A program made the translations under genes and the position numbers. From Oscarella lobularis (taxonomy: Eukaryota; Porifera; Homoscleromorpha; Homosclerophorida; Oscarellidae): a stretch of 64,000 bases of DNA. The stretch covers positions 3,348,001-3,412,000 of the forward strand of contig NC_089178.1 in the NCBI RefSeq assembly GCF_947507565.1, read 5' to 3'. Positions 33,729 through 45,663 of this stretch are shown here, piece by piece. Below the pieces are notes generated by a model. It was given only the letters and a program-made list of their open reading frames with translations, made no database searches and was not told the DNA's origin. Position 1 is the first letter of the stretch. Each line of letters begins with the position of its first letter.

Positions 33729-35785
33729 TCATCCTTCTTCTCCGGACGTCTTTTCAAAAACTCTAGCCACTTCATCGTCTTCGGCTCTCAGCAACGATCG
33801 CCTTTGACGTTTTCTTCTCAATCTAAATCTCCTTCTCGCCTCCGCTTCCTCGCCTTCTTCCATTCCTCCATCGTCTACCCGTTCATCTTCGCCGTCGCCG
33901 CCGCCGCCACCGCCGCCCCGCTGAGTCGACGACAGCTTCAACGCCGCTCTGCATTGCTGCGCTGACTTGCTTCCAATGATATCAGCAATTGCCTGAAAAT
34001 CTTTACCGTATCGACGAGTGGCTAGAAAAGAAAAATCCCGCGTTTGTCTGCCTTGGGTATCGTTCGTCTCGCTCGTACCTTGATGGCCCAGCTGAACCTC
34101 TTTGGATGACCACCGGGAAGATGTTCGTCGCGCAGGCTGAAATCCAATGAGACTTATATTAAATAATTAAATACCCCGATTAACATACCACGGTCGGTCG
34201 CAAAGAGAGAATGTCTTCGAGGGGATGATATGGCTCGGTTTCGCTGTCGCTCATCGTCTGCTTGTTTGATTGGATCTAGAAGAACCAGGGGTGGTGTACT
34301 AGATACGAGAAAGTCTTTGTGTTCTTACTTTGATTTTGATCTCGGCTAATTCCTGGTTTAGACGCTTCATTGTTTCGATGCCCTCTTCGCTATTCATTTC
34401 CACCAGAGTCGATCGGTTTATGAGCATTCCCTTGGACACAAGACTACCGGTAAGTCAATAGGAATAAAGCGTAGAATACCTTTGGCGGACGCTTGACACG
34501 AGAAGACCGAAAATGAGAAGACAACGGACTTTTTCGATGATGAGAACTGGATAGCGTCTAAAGGTTATTACGTAAACAATGATTTAATCAATTCGCGTGT
34601 GCTTGCACCTGTTTTAGGGACTCCGCATCGCTGCTGTCATCAGATATATCCTTTTCTCTGATGAAAACAGGAGATGAGTGTGATTGTGAGATGAATGACT
34701 ACACTCACAGGTCTTCAGCTTCAACGCTTTTATCGTCGTCATCGTCGTCGTCGTCGTCATCGTCATCGTCGTCGTCATCGTCGTCGTCTTCCTCCTCCTG
34801 CTCTTCTCCCTCTTCGTCGATTTCTTCGTCGTCGTCCAAGGCGAATTGATGGTAGTCGGAAAGTCGTTTTGATTTCGTGCGAGTCCGCCGATCAATCAGA
34901 CTCGTTCCCTGTCGAGTTTTCTTCCACGAATAGTAGAATTTGATGAGATTTCCCAATGATTTATCGGGCATCTAAAACGACAATGAAAAACGACGTCTCT
35001 CTCTCTCTCTCTCTCTTTTCCCAGTGAAAACTTACGAGCTGTTTGATTTTGTGAAAGGACTTTCCGTGACTACGATAGCCCTGTTCAAACAATACCTTAT
35101 CCTCAAGATTAAAGCCATCTAGTAGGTAGGAGGAAGGGTTTGAACAGGGCATTATTGTTTTTAATTCAAGTCTACTAGACCTGGATATGGGACGAAGTTG
35201 ACTAGATCAGCCTTGGCTTTCCTAATGTCGCACTTATGCCAAAACAGCATTCCCAATGCCTGGCAGGAAAGAAAAAGCAGCCAATTAACGCATTTCTTCA
35301 AAAAGTAAGCAAGAACCTGTTCTGAATTATAGCCGTAATTGACTCTAGCATCTTGAAGAAATTCGTCCACTACACAAAGAATTAATTAATTAATCAATTA
35401 ATTAATTAATTGAGGTTTGGGTGGGTACACACCTGTGTCTTCCGATATAACGGTCTCGTCGGCGGGAGACCAAAGGACTAGTCCCTCAGGTCGATTTGTC
35501 GTCTCCAATTCCGCTACACGACATAAAAAATGAATTCGTATCAAACGACTCATATTTCTCCGACGTTTGCAAAGTTCTGGAAGGACTGCCTGATATTCGA
35601 CACCCACTCGCATTTCAGGTGGACCTAATCAAAAACTTCGTCTAAGATGGGGAAGAAATTGCCGATGGAGACGTCGGACCGACGAGTCCACTTCGTTCCA
35701 TTTCGTCGTTGCTGCTTTTAGGACTTGCCGACGGGGTGTAATTCGGATCTGGACTCTGTCCTCGGACCATCATTTCGGTGGCCAT
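33729..35785 (-). CDS. RCOR1: REST corepressor (CoREST) with ELM2 and SANT domains
   Basis: About ten minus-strand exons from ATG 35785 (MATEMMVRGQSPDPNYTP) to a TGA at 33729-33731. An ELM2 domain shows MRVGVEYQAVLPEL and LVLWSPADETV, then VDEFLQDARVNYGYNSEQ and ALGMLFWHKCDIRKAKADL. The SANT1 domain reads FNLEDKVLFEQGYRSHGKS, FHKIKQL and KSLGNLIKFYYSWKKTR. These match RCOR proteins closely (LFWHK and FYYSWKKTR are diagnostic against MIER and MTA). CoREST bridges LSD1 and HDAC1/2 on nucleosomes. A second SANT-like region reads RYGKDFQAIADIIGSKSAQQC near 33980. An acidic run rich in Asp, coded by a (GAC)n repeat at about 34735-34800, follows SANT1. The tail is glycine- and arginine-rich. The gene is divergent from the WD40 gene at 36003. 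Confidence 0.9.
34733..34800 (-). repeat. Trinucleotide repeat coding for polyaspartate in CoREST
   Basis: GTC/GTCATC units on the plus strand read as a run of about 18 Asp residues on the minus strand in the CoREST linker. The run is interrupted by ATC units, so it is imperfect. Confidence 0.8.
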
Positions 35786-36002
35786 TCTGGTTGGTTGTTT
35801 TATAAACCGGGACTTGACAGATATCAACTGGATGTTCCAAAAACGGCGCATGGAAGCGTGACAGTCGGTCCCCCGTGCGCAGAAATGTTGAATTTTGACT
35901 GGGTAGACGCGCAAACGTTCGCTATCGATCGATCGGCATCGGCATCCATCAAGGGGTCATTCTACGTCACAAAGGGCCCCCGTAGGTCTTGGCAACGCGA
36001 AA
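35786..36002. promoter_or_regulatory. Divergent promoter region CoREST/WD40 gene
   Basis: The 217-base space lies between the two starts. It contains a CGATCGATCG palindromic stretch near 35924-35935 followed by a GGCATC direct repeat. The promoter role is inferred from position. Confidence 0.4.
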
Positions 36003-39000
36003 ATGGAGTCGCGAAAGTCGACTCCCATCTCGGCGGCGTCTCTGGACGCTCTCGCCAAGCGGCGATTATCGATGGCGAGTCGGGGGCCGGGACGAGGTCA
36101 ACACGAGGCGCTTGCGACGGCCAGATCCGTCATCGAGATCATGGAATCCGATGGCATGAAACTGGAAGACTCGATCAATCTTTCGCATCTCGTTCGACTA
36201 ATGAAAATATTTAATGTGGGCGTGGGCGTGGCGTGGGGCGTGGTCTTTGACTTTCTGCATATCTGCGCGCAGGAGGCTGATGAAAATGGTAGTGACGGTT
36301 TGGATATTGACGAATTTAGAAATGCTTTTGGGGAAATTCTTGGCAAGGGAAAAGATGCACATGAAGTGAAAAAAAAAATACAGACACCAATTACTCTTAT
36401 CAGTAATAATATTTTCTAGATGAATATTTTGTTCATGAAAATTGACACCAATTGTGATGGAACGATCGATTGGGTGAGCACAATAGATGCTTTTAATTAA
36501 TTAATTAATTTGTTTATTTATTGGCAGGATGAGTTGTGTACATACATGTTGCTTGAATATCAGGAGAAACATGAAATGGGCAGCGAGACGAATCTTCCCT
36601 TTCCTAGACCATTGAAACTAATCAGCCTAATCAATAGGTATGTATATACTTTATTTATTTTTTATTTATCTCTTATTTCCTTTTAGTCTTCACAGGGACG
36701 CGATTATGAGCGTGTGTTGGCTGCAGACGATTCGTTCCAACGAGAACAAGACGCCGACTCGAGAAGGTCGTTACGTGACAGTCGGTCGCGACGGCATCAT
36801 TTCCTTCTGGACGAACGAGATGAAAATGCAGAAGAGTCTCACGGTCAGTTCACGCAAAATTCAAAAAATCAAAAACCAAAAAATGGATATGTAACATTAG
36901 CTCGACTATCCCAAGCCGAAATTCATGTGGGTAACCGATTGTTTGGCGTTGAATAATGCCAACAAAATAGCAGTGGCGACGACAGACAGCGACATCTGTA
37001 AGTGTATTGAATACATTGGCTTTTCTCTAATGGAGAGACGGTTCTTGAGGTTTTTATGACTTGTCTGCTGGCCACTGTGAACGACGATATCATATCTGTA
37101 GCCTTCCTAATGCCGTTCAGCACATGGACTATTGGATTGATCCAGTCAAGTCGAATCATAGTATATTGGTGTTTGGTGACTCGGGTGGGAACGTTGGCGT
37201 CTTTCGCTTCTATCAAGCGACGTTGGGACTTTTTGCTATTAAAAAGCAAGGTTCATTAATTAGTTAAGTAGAGAAAACATATGTTGAAAAGGGACTTTTA
37301 TAATTTAGATGTTTGCATTCGGATTCCGTTTGCTGAATTGCTCACCGGAAAACGATCGATACTTTGCACTGCTGATTTGTACGAGGTAAGGGAGAGAAAA
37401 GCCCCCCCCCCCCCCCCCCCCCCCTTGAGGTAAATTTGATAAAAAATCTCTATTGAGAATGTTCACGGCGATTGGTCGAAAAAAGTGAACTACTGTCGAA
37501 ATCTTGACGCTTTCTTGTCGTGCTCTTGGGACTCCGATTCGGCGCTCGTTCTTGGTCACATGGACGGGAGAAACGACAGGTACGAAGAGCATCACCCAAA
37601 CCGAGGTTCTTAGTATCATTTTAGAACGTTATTTCGAGTAGCAAAGGGGGTGAGTTCGTTTGACTATTCGGAAGAATGGAATTGCATAGGTAAAGCGCTG
37701 GACGAAATTATTAGGAAATAAAATTGCGTCTCCGTAGTCACTGGTGGCGTCGATCGATTAATTCGAGTTTGGAGTCCCTATGTATCTCACAAACCCACCG
37801 CGGTATGGTATGCATTTTCGTCTCTGAAATAATTTTTTATTGACTTTTTTGTCGCGGCAGGTATTGAAGGGTCACAATGCGGCTATATTTCAGGTGATAA
37901 TATGCGACAGAACCCTTCAATTGTACACTCTTTCAAAAGACAAAGTATATGTGTGTTTTTTTTTGTTCTTTTGCCTCTCTTGACTCTCTCGCGCTCAAGG
38001 TGCTCAAAGTGTGGGACCTGCGCGATCACTCCTGCATTCAAACGATCACCCGACTCCAATCTCTCGGTCATGGTCCTCTCACAACGGCCTTTCTAGACGG
38101 ATCGAATCACACGCTATTTATGGCCGCAAATCAGGTAAAATCAATATTTTTTGGGGGGGTCTCTTGAATTTTCTTTTTATCGCCAGTTAGGCGTCCTTGA
38201 TATGGGCGATCACGACCAGTCGGACGCGATAGCGACGAGCCACGAAAAACCGATATGCGCCGCTCTCTTCAACGCGAATTTCGGTCAAGTGGTGAGCGGC
38301 TGCGCCGACTCGACCGTTCGCGTGTGGGATCTCGAAACGGGCGAGAAAGTGATGCAATTCGGTCGAGCGCACGGCAACGCCGAAATCACGGCAATGGCGT
38401 TCGATCCGACCGAACGACGACTCGTCACCGGCGCTCGCGACGGCACCGTCAAAATGTGGAACTTCAATAACGGCGCTTGTCTCGGCGTCATCGACTCGCT
38501 CGATTCGACCGAGATAACGGGTATCGTTTGCCCGTCGGATCGCATCTGCACGGCCGGATGGGGTTGTCGCATCGTCGTTCACGGGGACCTTCGCGGCACC
38601 GACGAGGAAATTCCGTCGCGAGCGTGGCGCGGGCGACACGTCGAGGATATACTCTGCATGGACTACTGCGCGCCGAATTTGGTCGCTACCGGCTCCTATA
38701 ACGGCGATATACTCGTCTGGGGTTTGGACAATGAGAACGTCTATTGTCATTTTAATAGGAGGGAGAATATCTGTAAGACGATTATGAAGGGAATGACGGC
38801 GCGCGAGTTCAAGTTGAAGTCGGTCACGGCGCGACGCTCTTTGGCCGCTGGTGCGGGTATCGGCGGCGACGGCGACGGCGGCGACGAGACAAAGAAAAGT
38901 CGTACTTCGGTGACTCGGTTGCCGTCTCTCGTCGAAAACGACGACGACAACAAACGCTTGGGGAACGACAGAGATGATCGTGCCGTCGAGAAGGTGACGA

Positions 39001-40448
39001 TGACTTTTATGTTCTTGGATTTTTTTCTCTCTCTCTACAGCTCGTTTTTTTGAAATGTCGCGAGAATGATGCGCAGACGGCGACGCTCGTTGCGTCGGGC
39101 GGCGGCGGATGGATTTATTTTTGGAGCGTTTTCGGCGGCGGCGTTCTCGGCGAATTCATCGCGCTTCATCGCTGGGCGTCCGATTTTAATTCGATCTACG
39201 CCTTGGCCACGGATCCGACCAATACGATTTTCTTCACCGGCTGCACTCAAGGCTACGTCAAAGTACGTATGGCACACAGGTTCAAATCCGAGATCTAATT
39301 ATCGTGTATATATAGATATGGGATATTTCTACTTATTGTCTTGACCCTCGTTATCATAAAGTGGGACTAAAGACTCGCGATTCGTTGCCGATGTACAGAC
39401 GTTTGATTGAGTCGAAGCAGCGGAATAATCTCCGGCTTGAAATTCTCGTCAAGCGTCCGGCGACTCAATCGGCTCAATATGCGATGCCGCCGCATCTGGC
39501 GTCGTGGCGTGCTCATCTTCACGCCATCAATTCTATCGACTTTATTCCGGAAAAGGATCTCGTACTGACAGCGTCGTCCGATTGCTCTATTCGGCTTTGG
39601 ACTGTCTGTGGAAGATACGTCGGTGCGACGTCTTCTTTATATCTATTATAGTCCGCTCTCTATTTGATTGTCTCTGCAGGAACCTTTGGCCAGAAAACCG
39701 CCTGGGTTCTTCCTCATCCTTCGAAACAGGGCGAATCGCCTCAGCATTTGCCGAAAGATGTTTTACGCGTTGCTTCACAGGCGACGGTGAAAACGACTTT
39801 AGGGACTTTGCAATCAAAGTGGAAGTATGCTGATAGGATGCTAGTATAGGGGAATTGTTCTCGTGTTTTAGACTCGCTCGAAGTTTGTTTGCGACGTTTC
39901 ATCTCATTCGACGCACTAGGCAGGAATCAGCTGCTGCTCGTTTCAAAAGCGGCGCACACTTGACCACTCTTACTGAAATCGATTTGGAAAAGAGCGACAT
40001 ACTCGGCAAATCGTACAAAAGAAAAATCAGGTGAATGTCCAAAGGAATTGCGACAATTAACAACGAAGCCAGTTTTTTTCTCTCTCTCTCTCTCTCCTTT
40101 TTCAGACATCGTTGTCCGCCTGCACCGCCGCGAATTTGGCACGATCGTAGCAATCAATATTTCATCTATCCGTGTCTGAAATGCCACGATTTAGTCGACG
40201 TCCATAGCCGATTTAAAATGCTCAGTCAAAGTCGTCGATCATCACTGCGCCAAGGCGAAGCAGTGCGATTTGAAAACCCGTGGAAATTGTCGGTCAGCGA
40301 GCCGCCGCCGCCGCCACAAGAGGCATCCGCCAAGGGAGGAGGAGTATTCAGTCTAGTCAAGGCGCTACAGCTGAGAAGTAAGCTCAAAGCTTGGCAGCAC
40401 CAAAAGAGTCACATGATACCAAAAGTGGCGACAGTATCGAAAAAATAA
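36003..40448 (+). CDS. EF-hand and WD40-repeat protein (WDR49/WDR64-like)
   Basis: About fifteen exons. The N-terminus (MESRKSTPISAASLDAL) leads into two EF-hands: DENGSDGLDIDEF (about 36277-36315) and DTNCDGTIDWDEL (about 36440-36530). These are followed by a long array of WD40 blades, for example SVCWLQTIRSNE, GRYVTVGRDGIISFWT, VVSGCADSTVRVWDLETGE, RLVTGARDGTVKMWNF, LVATGSYNGDILVWGLD and LTASSDCSIRLWTVCG. The protein ends near KVATVSKK at 40448. Paired EF-hands in front of WD repeats are typical of the WDR49/WDR64/WDY group, members of which are linked to cilia and sperm in animals. An intron near 37402-37424 holds a 23-C homopolymer. The start is the first ATG 217 bases from the divergent CoREST start. 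Confidence 0.85.
37402..37424 (+). repeat. Run of 23 cytosines in an intron
   Basis: An uninterrupted C run lies just after a GTAAGG donor in the WD40 gene. Similar G runs occur at 23297-23312 (16) and 56566-56590 (25). Confidence 0.95.
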
Positions 40449-40511
40449 AAACAGGCGACAAACTATAACTTTATTCGATATTATCATCAAGAGAAAGCAA
40501 CTCTAACTACT

Positions 40512-41220
40512 CTAACGATATTGTTCCTCGTAGTGCTGAAGAAGTCGGTCCCACTGATCGAGCTGGTGAGAAACGGTCGATACGAAATTGTTATAAGTCT
40601 TCAATAGGTCCGCGAGTTCTTTTGAGATTGCTTCCGCGCCGTCTTGCTGTTCCACGTGCGCGTGCATTAGGGGTTGAAGGCGATCGGACAGCTGAGGCAA
40701 GCCTAGATATCATATGCATCCTCTAATCTATAGGACTGTATCCCTTATTGCTTTATTACTCTTTAGCGTTTTTGGATCGAGTGTGTCTTTGAGGCTCTCT
40801 ACTTGCATTAGGAGATTTGCTGTTCGCTTTACTTGGGTCTCGCTGGCTGCTATTAGCTCGGTCTTGATTTTTGGTGTCAATGCGACGGTCTTCTCCAATT
40901 GGGGATTGAGGTAGGTTTTCAGCTCGTTTTCTATATCGAGAATATTGTATTTTCTCTTATTGTCTAATGCTTACGTTTAGAAAAGAACTGCGTTATGTGC
41001 TCCTTTGTTGCCGTTGCGCGATGCAGTTCGACTGCTATCTTGGATAGCACGGCAGCGCACTGGAAGACCCCCGTACAACGCGAGTTCCTCAAAGGAGGCC
41101 CCACTTTCTAACCGATTCAGCGTCTTTTTCGCCTTGATGCGATTTGCCCACTGCTTCTTCTAGGTCGCGAATTCGCTTTTCGAGAGGCGATAGATCGGGT
41201 TTGTGTACGACGGCAGCCAT
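40512..41220 (-). CDS. DCTN3: Dynactin subunit 3 (p24)
   Basis: Several minus-strand exons from ATG 41220 to a TAG at 40512-40514. The N-terminus MAAVVHKPDLSPLEKRIRDLEEAVG has the leucine-rich register of p24, and the C-terminal exon LPQLSDRLQPLMHAHVEQQD, ISKELADLLKTYNNFV and QLDQWDRLLQHYEEQY is closely similar to the C-terminus of DCTN3 (pattern RLQxLAQIHxQQQD and QFVQWDELL). The protein is about 180 residues of alpha-helix, the usual size. It belongs to the shoulder of the dynactin complex, which couples dynein to cargo. It is divergent from CCNB1IP1 (115 bases between starts). The middle exons (about 40740-41080) were followed only in part. Confidence 0.82.
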
Positions 41221-41335
41221 GTCTATGTGTGTCTCCCGGATTAAGAAATCGTCGCTTGCGCACGTTTTGAAAGAGAAGTCATTGCTACTTGCGTAGGCTT
41301 TTTTGAATTGACTTTGGGAGTGAATTCGGCATAAC
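41221..41335. promoter_or_regulatory. Divergent promoter region DCTN3/CCNB1IP1
   Basis: The 115-base space lies between the two start codons. No motif stands out to me; the role is inferred from position. Confidence 0.4.
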
Positions 41336-42894
41336 ATGGACGTCGATCTCTTATGCAATTCCAAAAAATGCCGGAAAAGACTCGGAAAATACGCATGGGT
41401 AAGCCGAACTCCTTCGAACGATCCAAAAACGATTTTTCCGTTTCAATCAGGTCACCTCTTGCTCACGTATTATTAGAAAATGCTCCAAATAGCCTTCTGG
41501 CGTTCGACAAATAAATTTCCTCTAGACATATTCTGTGATGAGGACGGAACGAGGGAGTTTAGCAAATCAGCGACACCCGTGTGTCCCGCATGTGAGAAAA
41601 ATGAATAATCTTACACTTCGAGAGAGAGAGAGAGAGACCACTAATTAATTAATTCAATATTAATTAATTAATTAATTATCAATAGGCGAAACGGCACTGA
41701 GCGGTCAGCAACAAGACATAGTGAGAGTCGATATTGAGCCCAGTGACCAATACAAATCGGTAGACGAGAAGATTATTTAATTTTCAAAATGGCATTTTTG
41801 ACTGTGCTTTAGATGGTATTGGCTGGCCAAAGGCCGGAAGTAGTCATGGAAATCTGTTCCAGGGCTATATCATTTTGGTCATATCAAGTGAGTTCTTATA
41901 CTTCTCCAGTAAGAATTTGCATGATAGCGTTTTGTTCTCTGAGGCTTGCTATGAACGGACGTATCAGGAATACGTTAGCAGTCACGCCAAGGAGAAGTGT
42001 GCCCAGTTGAAGCAACATTATGAGCAAGCTCTTTCTCGTTCGCAGTCCGAGCTGCAATGTACACTGATTTATTATTATTATTATTATCATGTACACGCGT
42101 GTGATATTGATTTATTTGCTGTTTTAGCTTTGAAGCAGCAGTTGCTTGGTTGGTTTGTGTCGTCACTGGAAGAGGCGAGGGCTTGATAGACGCGTTTTTA
42201 GGTGTGAAGAAAGAAAACGATGAGGAGAAGAAAAGGTACAGTGATATTTCGGAAAAATTGCTCGAAAGAAATAGGCAGTATCAAAAGCTTCAAGTAAGTG
42301 ACAAAAAATCACGGGTCGTATAGAAGTTTTCTTTGTTTTTCCTAACCAAAGGCAATGTATGATAACCTCAGGAGGTGATATCCGCGTTTGAAGAGTCTAA
42401 GGTTAGTTGACGTCGTCCGTCTCTTTCATAGACGAGCCATTACACCCGGTTCGTTTGGTCACGATGAGCCGCGAGTAAGTGCAAGGCAACGGCCACCCGT
42501 GACAACGCCATTTGACATGCCACTTGGAGTACAATCAAGAGCCACAAGTACTGCATTATGAGCCCAATGAAAAAGGACTTGGAATTAAATTTCAGATCCT
42601 ACCGAAGTGGAGACTTTATTCAGTGAGACTGAGAACGCATCGTCATTGGCTGTTTCTGGTAAGAGATTTTAATGCGTTCACGTACTCGTATGACCTGCTT
42701 TTTGCTCTCTAGAACCATTATTTGCTTTACAGAATCCCGCTAAGATAAAGAAAGTGGCTTCGAAGCGCGAGATTATTCGCAATCCTCTCGCTGAACGAAT
42801 GGGAGACGAGCATTATTCGCTACGAACCCCTCCACCGCCCGTCATGGGCCATCCTGTCATGGGCCATCCTGTCATGCCACCTCGTAAGATGTAA
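41336..42894 (+). CDS. CCNB1IP1: HEI10/CCNB1IP1 meiotic RING E3 ligase
   Basis: Exons join as MDVDLLCNSKKCRKRLGKYAW, then the rest of a RING-like finger (HIFCDEDGTREFSKSA, PVCPACE). Next come MVLAGQRPEVVMEICSRAIS and FWSYQ, a coiled coil with YQEYVSSHAKEKCAQLKQHY, and DISEKLLERNRQYQKLQAMY. The tail reads RRAITPGSFGHDEPRVSAR, continues through ENASSLAVSEPLFALQNPAK and ends VMPPRKM with a TAA at 42892-42894. HEI10 marks crossover sites in meiosis and acts as a SUMO/ubiquitin E3. The spacing of RING, coiled coil and serine-rich tail matches the family, and MVLAGxRPExVxEIxSRAxxFWxYQ is diagnostic. The last introns (about 48 and 53 bases) are easily missed: a stop appears at 42559 if the intron at about 42547-42594 is read through. 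Confidence 0.9.
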
Positions 42895-43021
42895 CAAACA
42901 AAAGAACGCGGTGAAAATCTTCACTATATTTATATTATAAAAAATCGAATCAATAACATTAAAGTGTTGATAGACATTAGTGGGAGAGATAAAACGAAAA
43001 AAACCAAATTTATTTCTCAAG

Positions 43022-44321
43022 TCAATCTTCATCTAAAATTGTCGTCCTGACGATGCGTTCAGTAACAAGATAGGGATCGCAATTGCTTGCCGGTCTCCTA
43101 TCTTCAAGATAGCCACAACCCTCTTGGGCAACATGCCGAGGAATTCGTATGCTGGCACTTCGATCGGCAATTCCGCTTGAAAACGTCTTTATATCGGCCG
43201 TCTCGTGTCGTCCAGTCAAACGTCTTGCGTTGTCCTGACCGCCTTTGGGATCATAGACGCGTATGTGATCTTTGTGACGTCCTTGGAGACGCTCAATGGC
43301 ACTTTCAATGTGCTTTAGACCTCCTGATTCTCTCATAGATATGGTGCTGTAATTGGTGTGAGCTCCAGCGCCGTTCCAATCGCCGCAAATTGGCTTGGGA
43401 TCAAAACTGACAACAATACCAAAATCCTCCGCCACCCTAGCCGAAAAAAAAAGACAAAGAGAGGTAAGCTTGGGCTCGAGGCACGTGATTATCACCAAGG
43501 GCAACTAGACAAAGGTCACTAATTCCAAGAAAGAATAGAACCCTAACCCGCGCGCTTTTTTATGACGAAAACAAAAGGGCCACTCCCCATTTCCTAACCT
43601 TAGCAGAATATATCTTGCCATCCACAACTGATCCCCCATGTCGATTCCCTCGCACGGCCCCACCTGAAACTCCCACTAAAACCGCAACGACAATGAATAG
43701 TGCATGAATTATGCATGGAAGCCACGTCCTTGCCTGCGAAGGCATGACTTCCGCATTCGTCCCAGCGATCTTGATCCCCGCATAGAGACAGGCCCGATAA
43801 TGCGCCTCAACGACATCGCGCCCGTAAATGCGTCCCGTTCCCACGCCGCAATAGTAGGGTCCCTGCGGACCGGGAAATCCCCCTTCCGGCCAGCCAAGCG
43901 GCGTTTTAGCGTCCGCTTCGAATAGCGTGTACTCCTGCTCGATGCCGAACCACGGCGTCGCGTCGGCGATCGTCGTCGTCGACATCGTTCGACGACACGA
44001 ACGTCGATGATTGGTTCGCGTTGGTTCGTGCGCGGCGTTTTCCGTTTCGCATAGCGCTAGTCGGTTTTTTAGACCGTTCTCGGCGTTGTCGTGACGAAAT
44101 GGATCGTCGAAGAGTGCGACGGGACGTAGATAGACGTCGCTGTCTGATCCCGACGACTGTCCGGTCGACGAACCGTCGAAATTCCACACGGGTAAGTCGT
44201 CGGGCGTTTTCGGGACGAAATCGAGCGTTCGCGTTTTTGATCGAACGCTCTCGCCGCTGCCGTCGATCCAGATGTACATGCATCGAATTTTCGCCACGTC
44301 ACGCTCGCTTCGGCTGCCCAT
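43022..44321 (-). CDS. GLUL: Glutamine synthetase, copy 1
   Basis: Three exons encode a eukaryotic type (GSII) glutamine synthetase, which makes glutamine from glutamate, ammonia and ATP. The protein starts [20 protein letters not shown] (ATG 44321; an in-frame ATG at 44366 would add 15 residues). It carries [19 protein letters not shown], the catalytic [66 protein letters not shown] and [19 protein letters not shown]. It ends TTILDED with a TGA at 43022-43024. Active-site glutamates, the HTN/NG substrate motif and the arginine in EDRRP are present. It sits head to head with copy 2, 135 bases apart. The region between the ATP-binding and catalytic glutamate motifs is more divergent than in copy 2. 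The N-terminal beta-grasp segment is shorter than in copy 2. Confidence 0.92.
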
Positions 44322-44456
44322 TTTTGCCCCAGAACAAGGAACTAATGTAAACCACGCTACATCCACGTGCGTCGTCGCTTCACGTGATCACATTTACGTG
44401 CGCTCCTTTGTACGTGTAGCTCATTGCATTGCATCAGCTCGTCGGAGAAAGGTCGT
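44322..44456. promoter_or_regulatory. Divergent promoter region between two glutamine synthetases
   Basis: The 135-base space contains several CACGTG/TACGTG-like motifs (near 44364, 44379, 44387 and 44411), i.e. E-box-type palindromes clustered between the two starts. They may be shared regulatory sites; this is inference. Confidence 0.45.
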
Positions 44457-45583
44457 ATGGCGACTTTGAGTGGCAAAGCGACTCTCAGTCGTTACATGGA
44501 CTTGCCGCAAGGCGAACGCGTCCAAGTTCTCTACACGTGGATCGACGGAACGGGCGAGGGTCTTCGAAGCAAAACGAAAACGCTCGAAACCGAACCGAAA
44601 TCGGCGTCCGATTGTCCTATATGGAACTTCGACGGCTCGTCGACGGGACAGAGTTCGGGCGACGACAGCGACGTTTATCTTCATCCGGTCGCGCTTTTCA
44701 GGGATCCCTTTCGACGCGGCAACAACAAAATCGTCTTGTGCGAAACGTTGACGAAAGATCATCAACCGACCGAGTCGAACAAACGTCGTTCGTGCGCCGA
44801 AACGATGCGAAAAGTCGTCGATCAACATCCGTGGTTCGGCATCGAGCAAGAATACGCGCTTTACGACGGCGATGGCTATCCGCTTGGTTGGCCCAAAAAA
44901 GGCTATCCGGGTCCCCAGGGGCCTTACTATTGCGGCGTTGGCACGGGGAAGGTCTATGGGCGGGACGTCGTCGAAGCGCACTATCGTTGCTGTCTCTTTG
45001 CCGGTGTCAAAATTGCGGGGACCAATGCGGAAGTGATGCCATCTCAGGTGTGAATTCTCCGAGAATTAATATCTTTAATTTATTGATTTTTCTTTAGTGG
45101 GAATTTCAAGTTGGTCCGTGTGAAGGCATCGACATGGGTGATCACCTGTGGGTCGCTCGATACATTCTCCATCGCGTTGCCGAGGATTTTGGCATCGTCG
45201 TCAGTTTGGATCCGAAACCCATTCCTGGCGATTGGAATGGATCGGGTGCGCACTGTAATTTCAGCACGGAAGTAATGAGGAAAGAAGGCGGCATAAATCA
45301 CATTCACACCGCCATCAAAAAGCTTGAAAAATGCCACGCCGATCACATCATCATGTACGACCCAAAGGGAGGAAAGGACAACGAAAGACGATTGACTGGC
45401 CATCACGAAACGTCGAGCATTCACGATTTTTCCTACGGCGTCGCAAATCGCGGAGCCAGCATCCGAATACCGCGTCAGGTCGACGAAGAGGGTAAGGGAT
45501 ACTTCGAGGATCGACGTCCAGCGAGTAACTGTGATCCGTATTCGGTCACGGAAAGATTGGTAAAAACTGTATGTCTGTCGTAA
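44457..45583 (+). CDS. GLUL: Glutamine synthetase, copy 2
   Basis: Two exons (44457-45048 and about 45099-45583) encode a full GSII enzyme. It starts [20 protein letters not shown], with the N-terminal [20 protein letters not shown] conserved in animal enzymes. It then carries [93 protein letters not shown] and [19 protein letters not shown], ending [11 protein letters not shown]. It is closer to the usual animal enzyme than copy 1. The C-terminus stops about ten residues earlier than the human one. Two divergent paralogues so close together indicate an old inverted tandem duplication. Confidence 0.93.
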
Positions 45584-45663
45584 AGTTAGGCAGATGAGCA
45601 GTGCTCTTGTTGAACTGAGCTCACATTATATTCATTGAGACGTAGAGCTACACTGTAAGTTCT

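Noticed and set aside
42512-42712. Separate 66-codon gene downstream of HEI10
   Set aside because: The segment is explained by the last introns and exons of CCNB1IP1, which join in frame through ENASSLAVSEPLFALQ.
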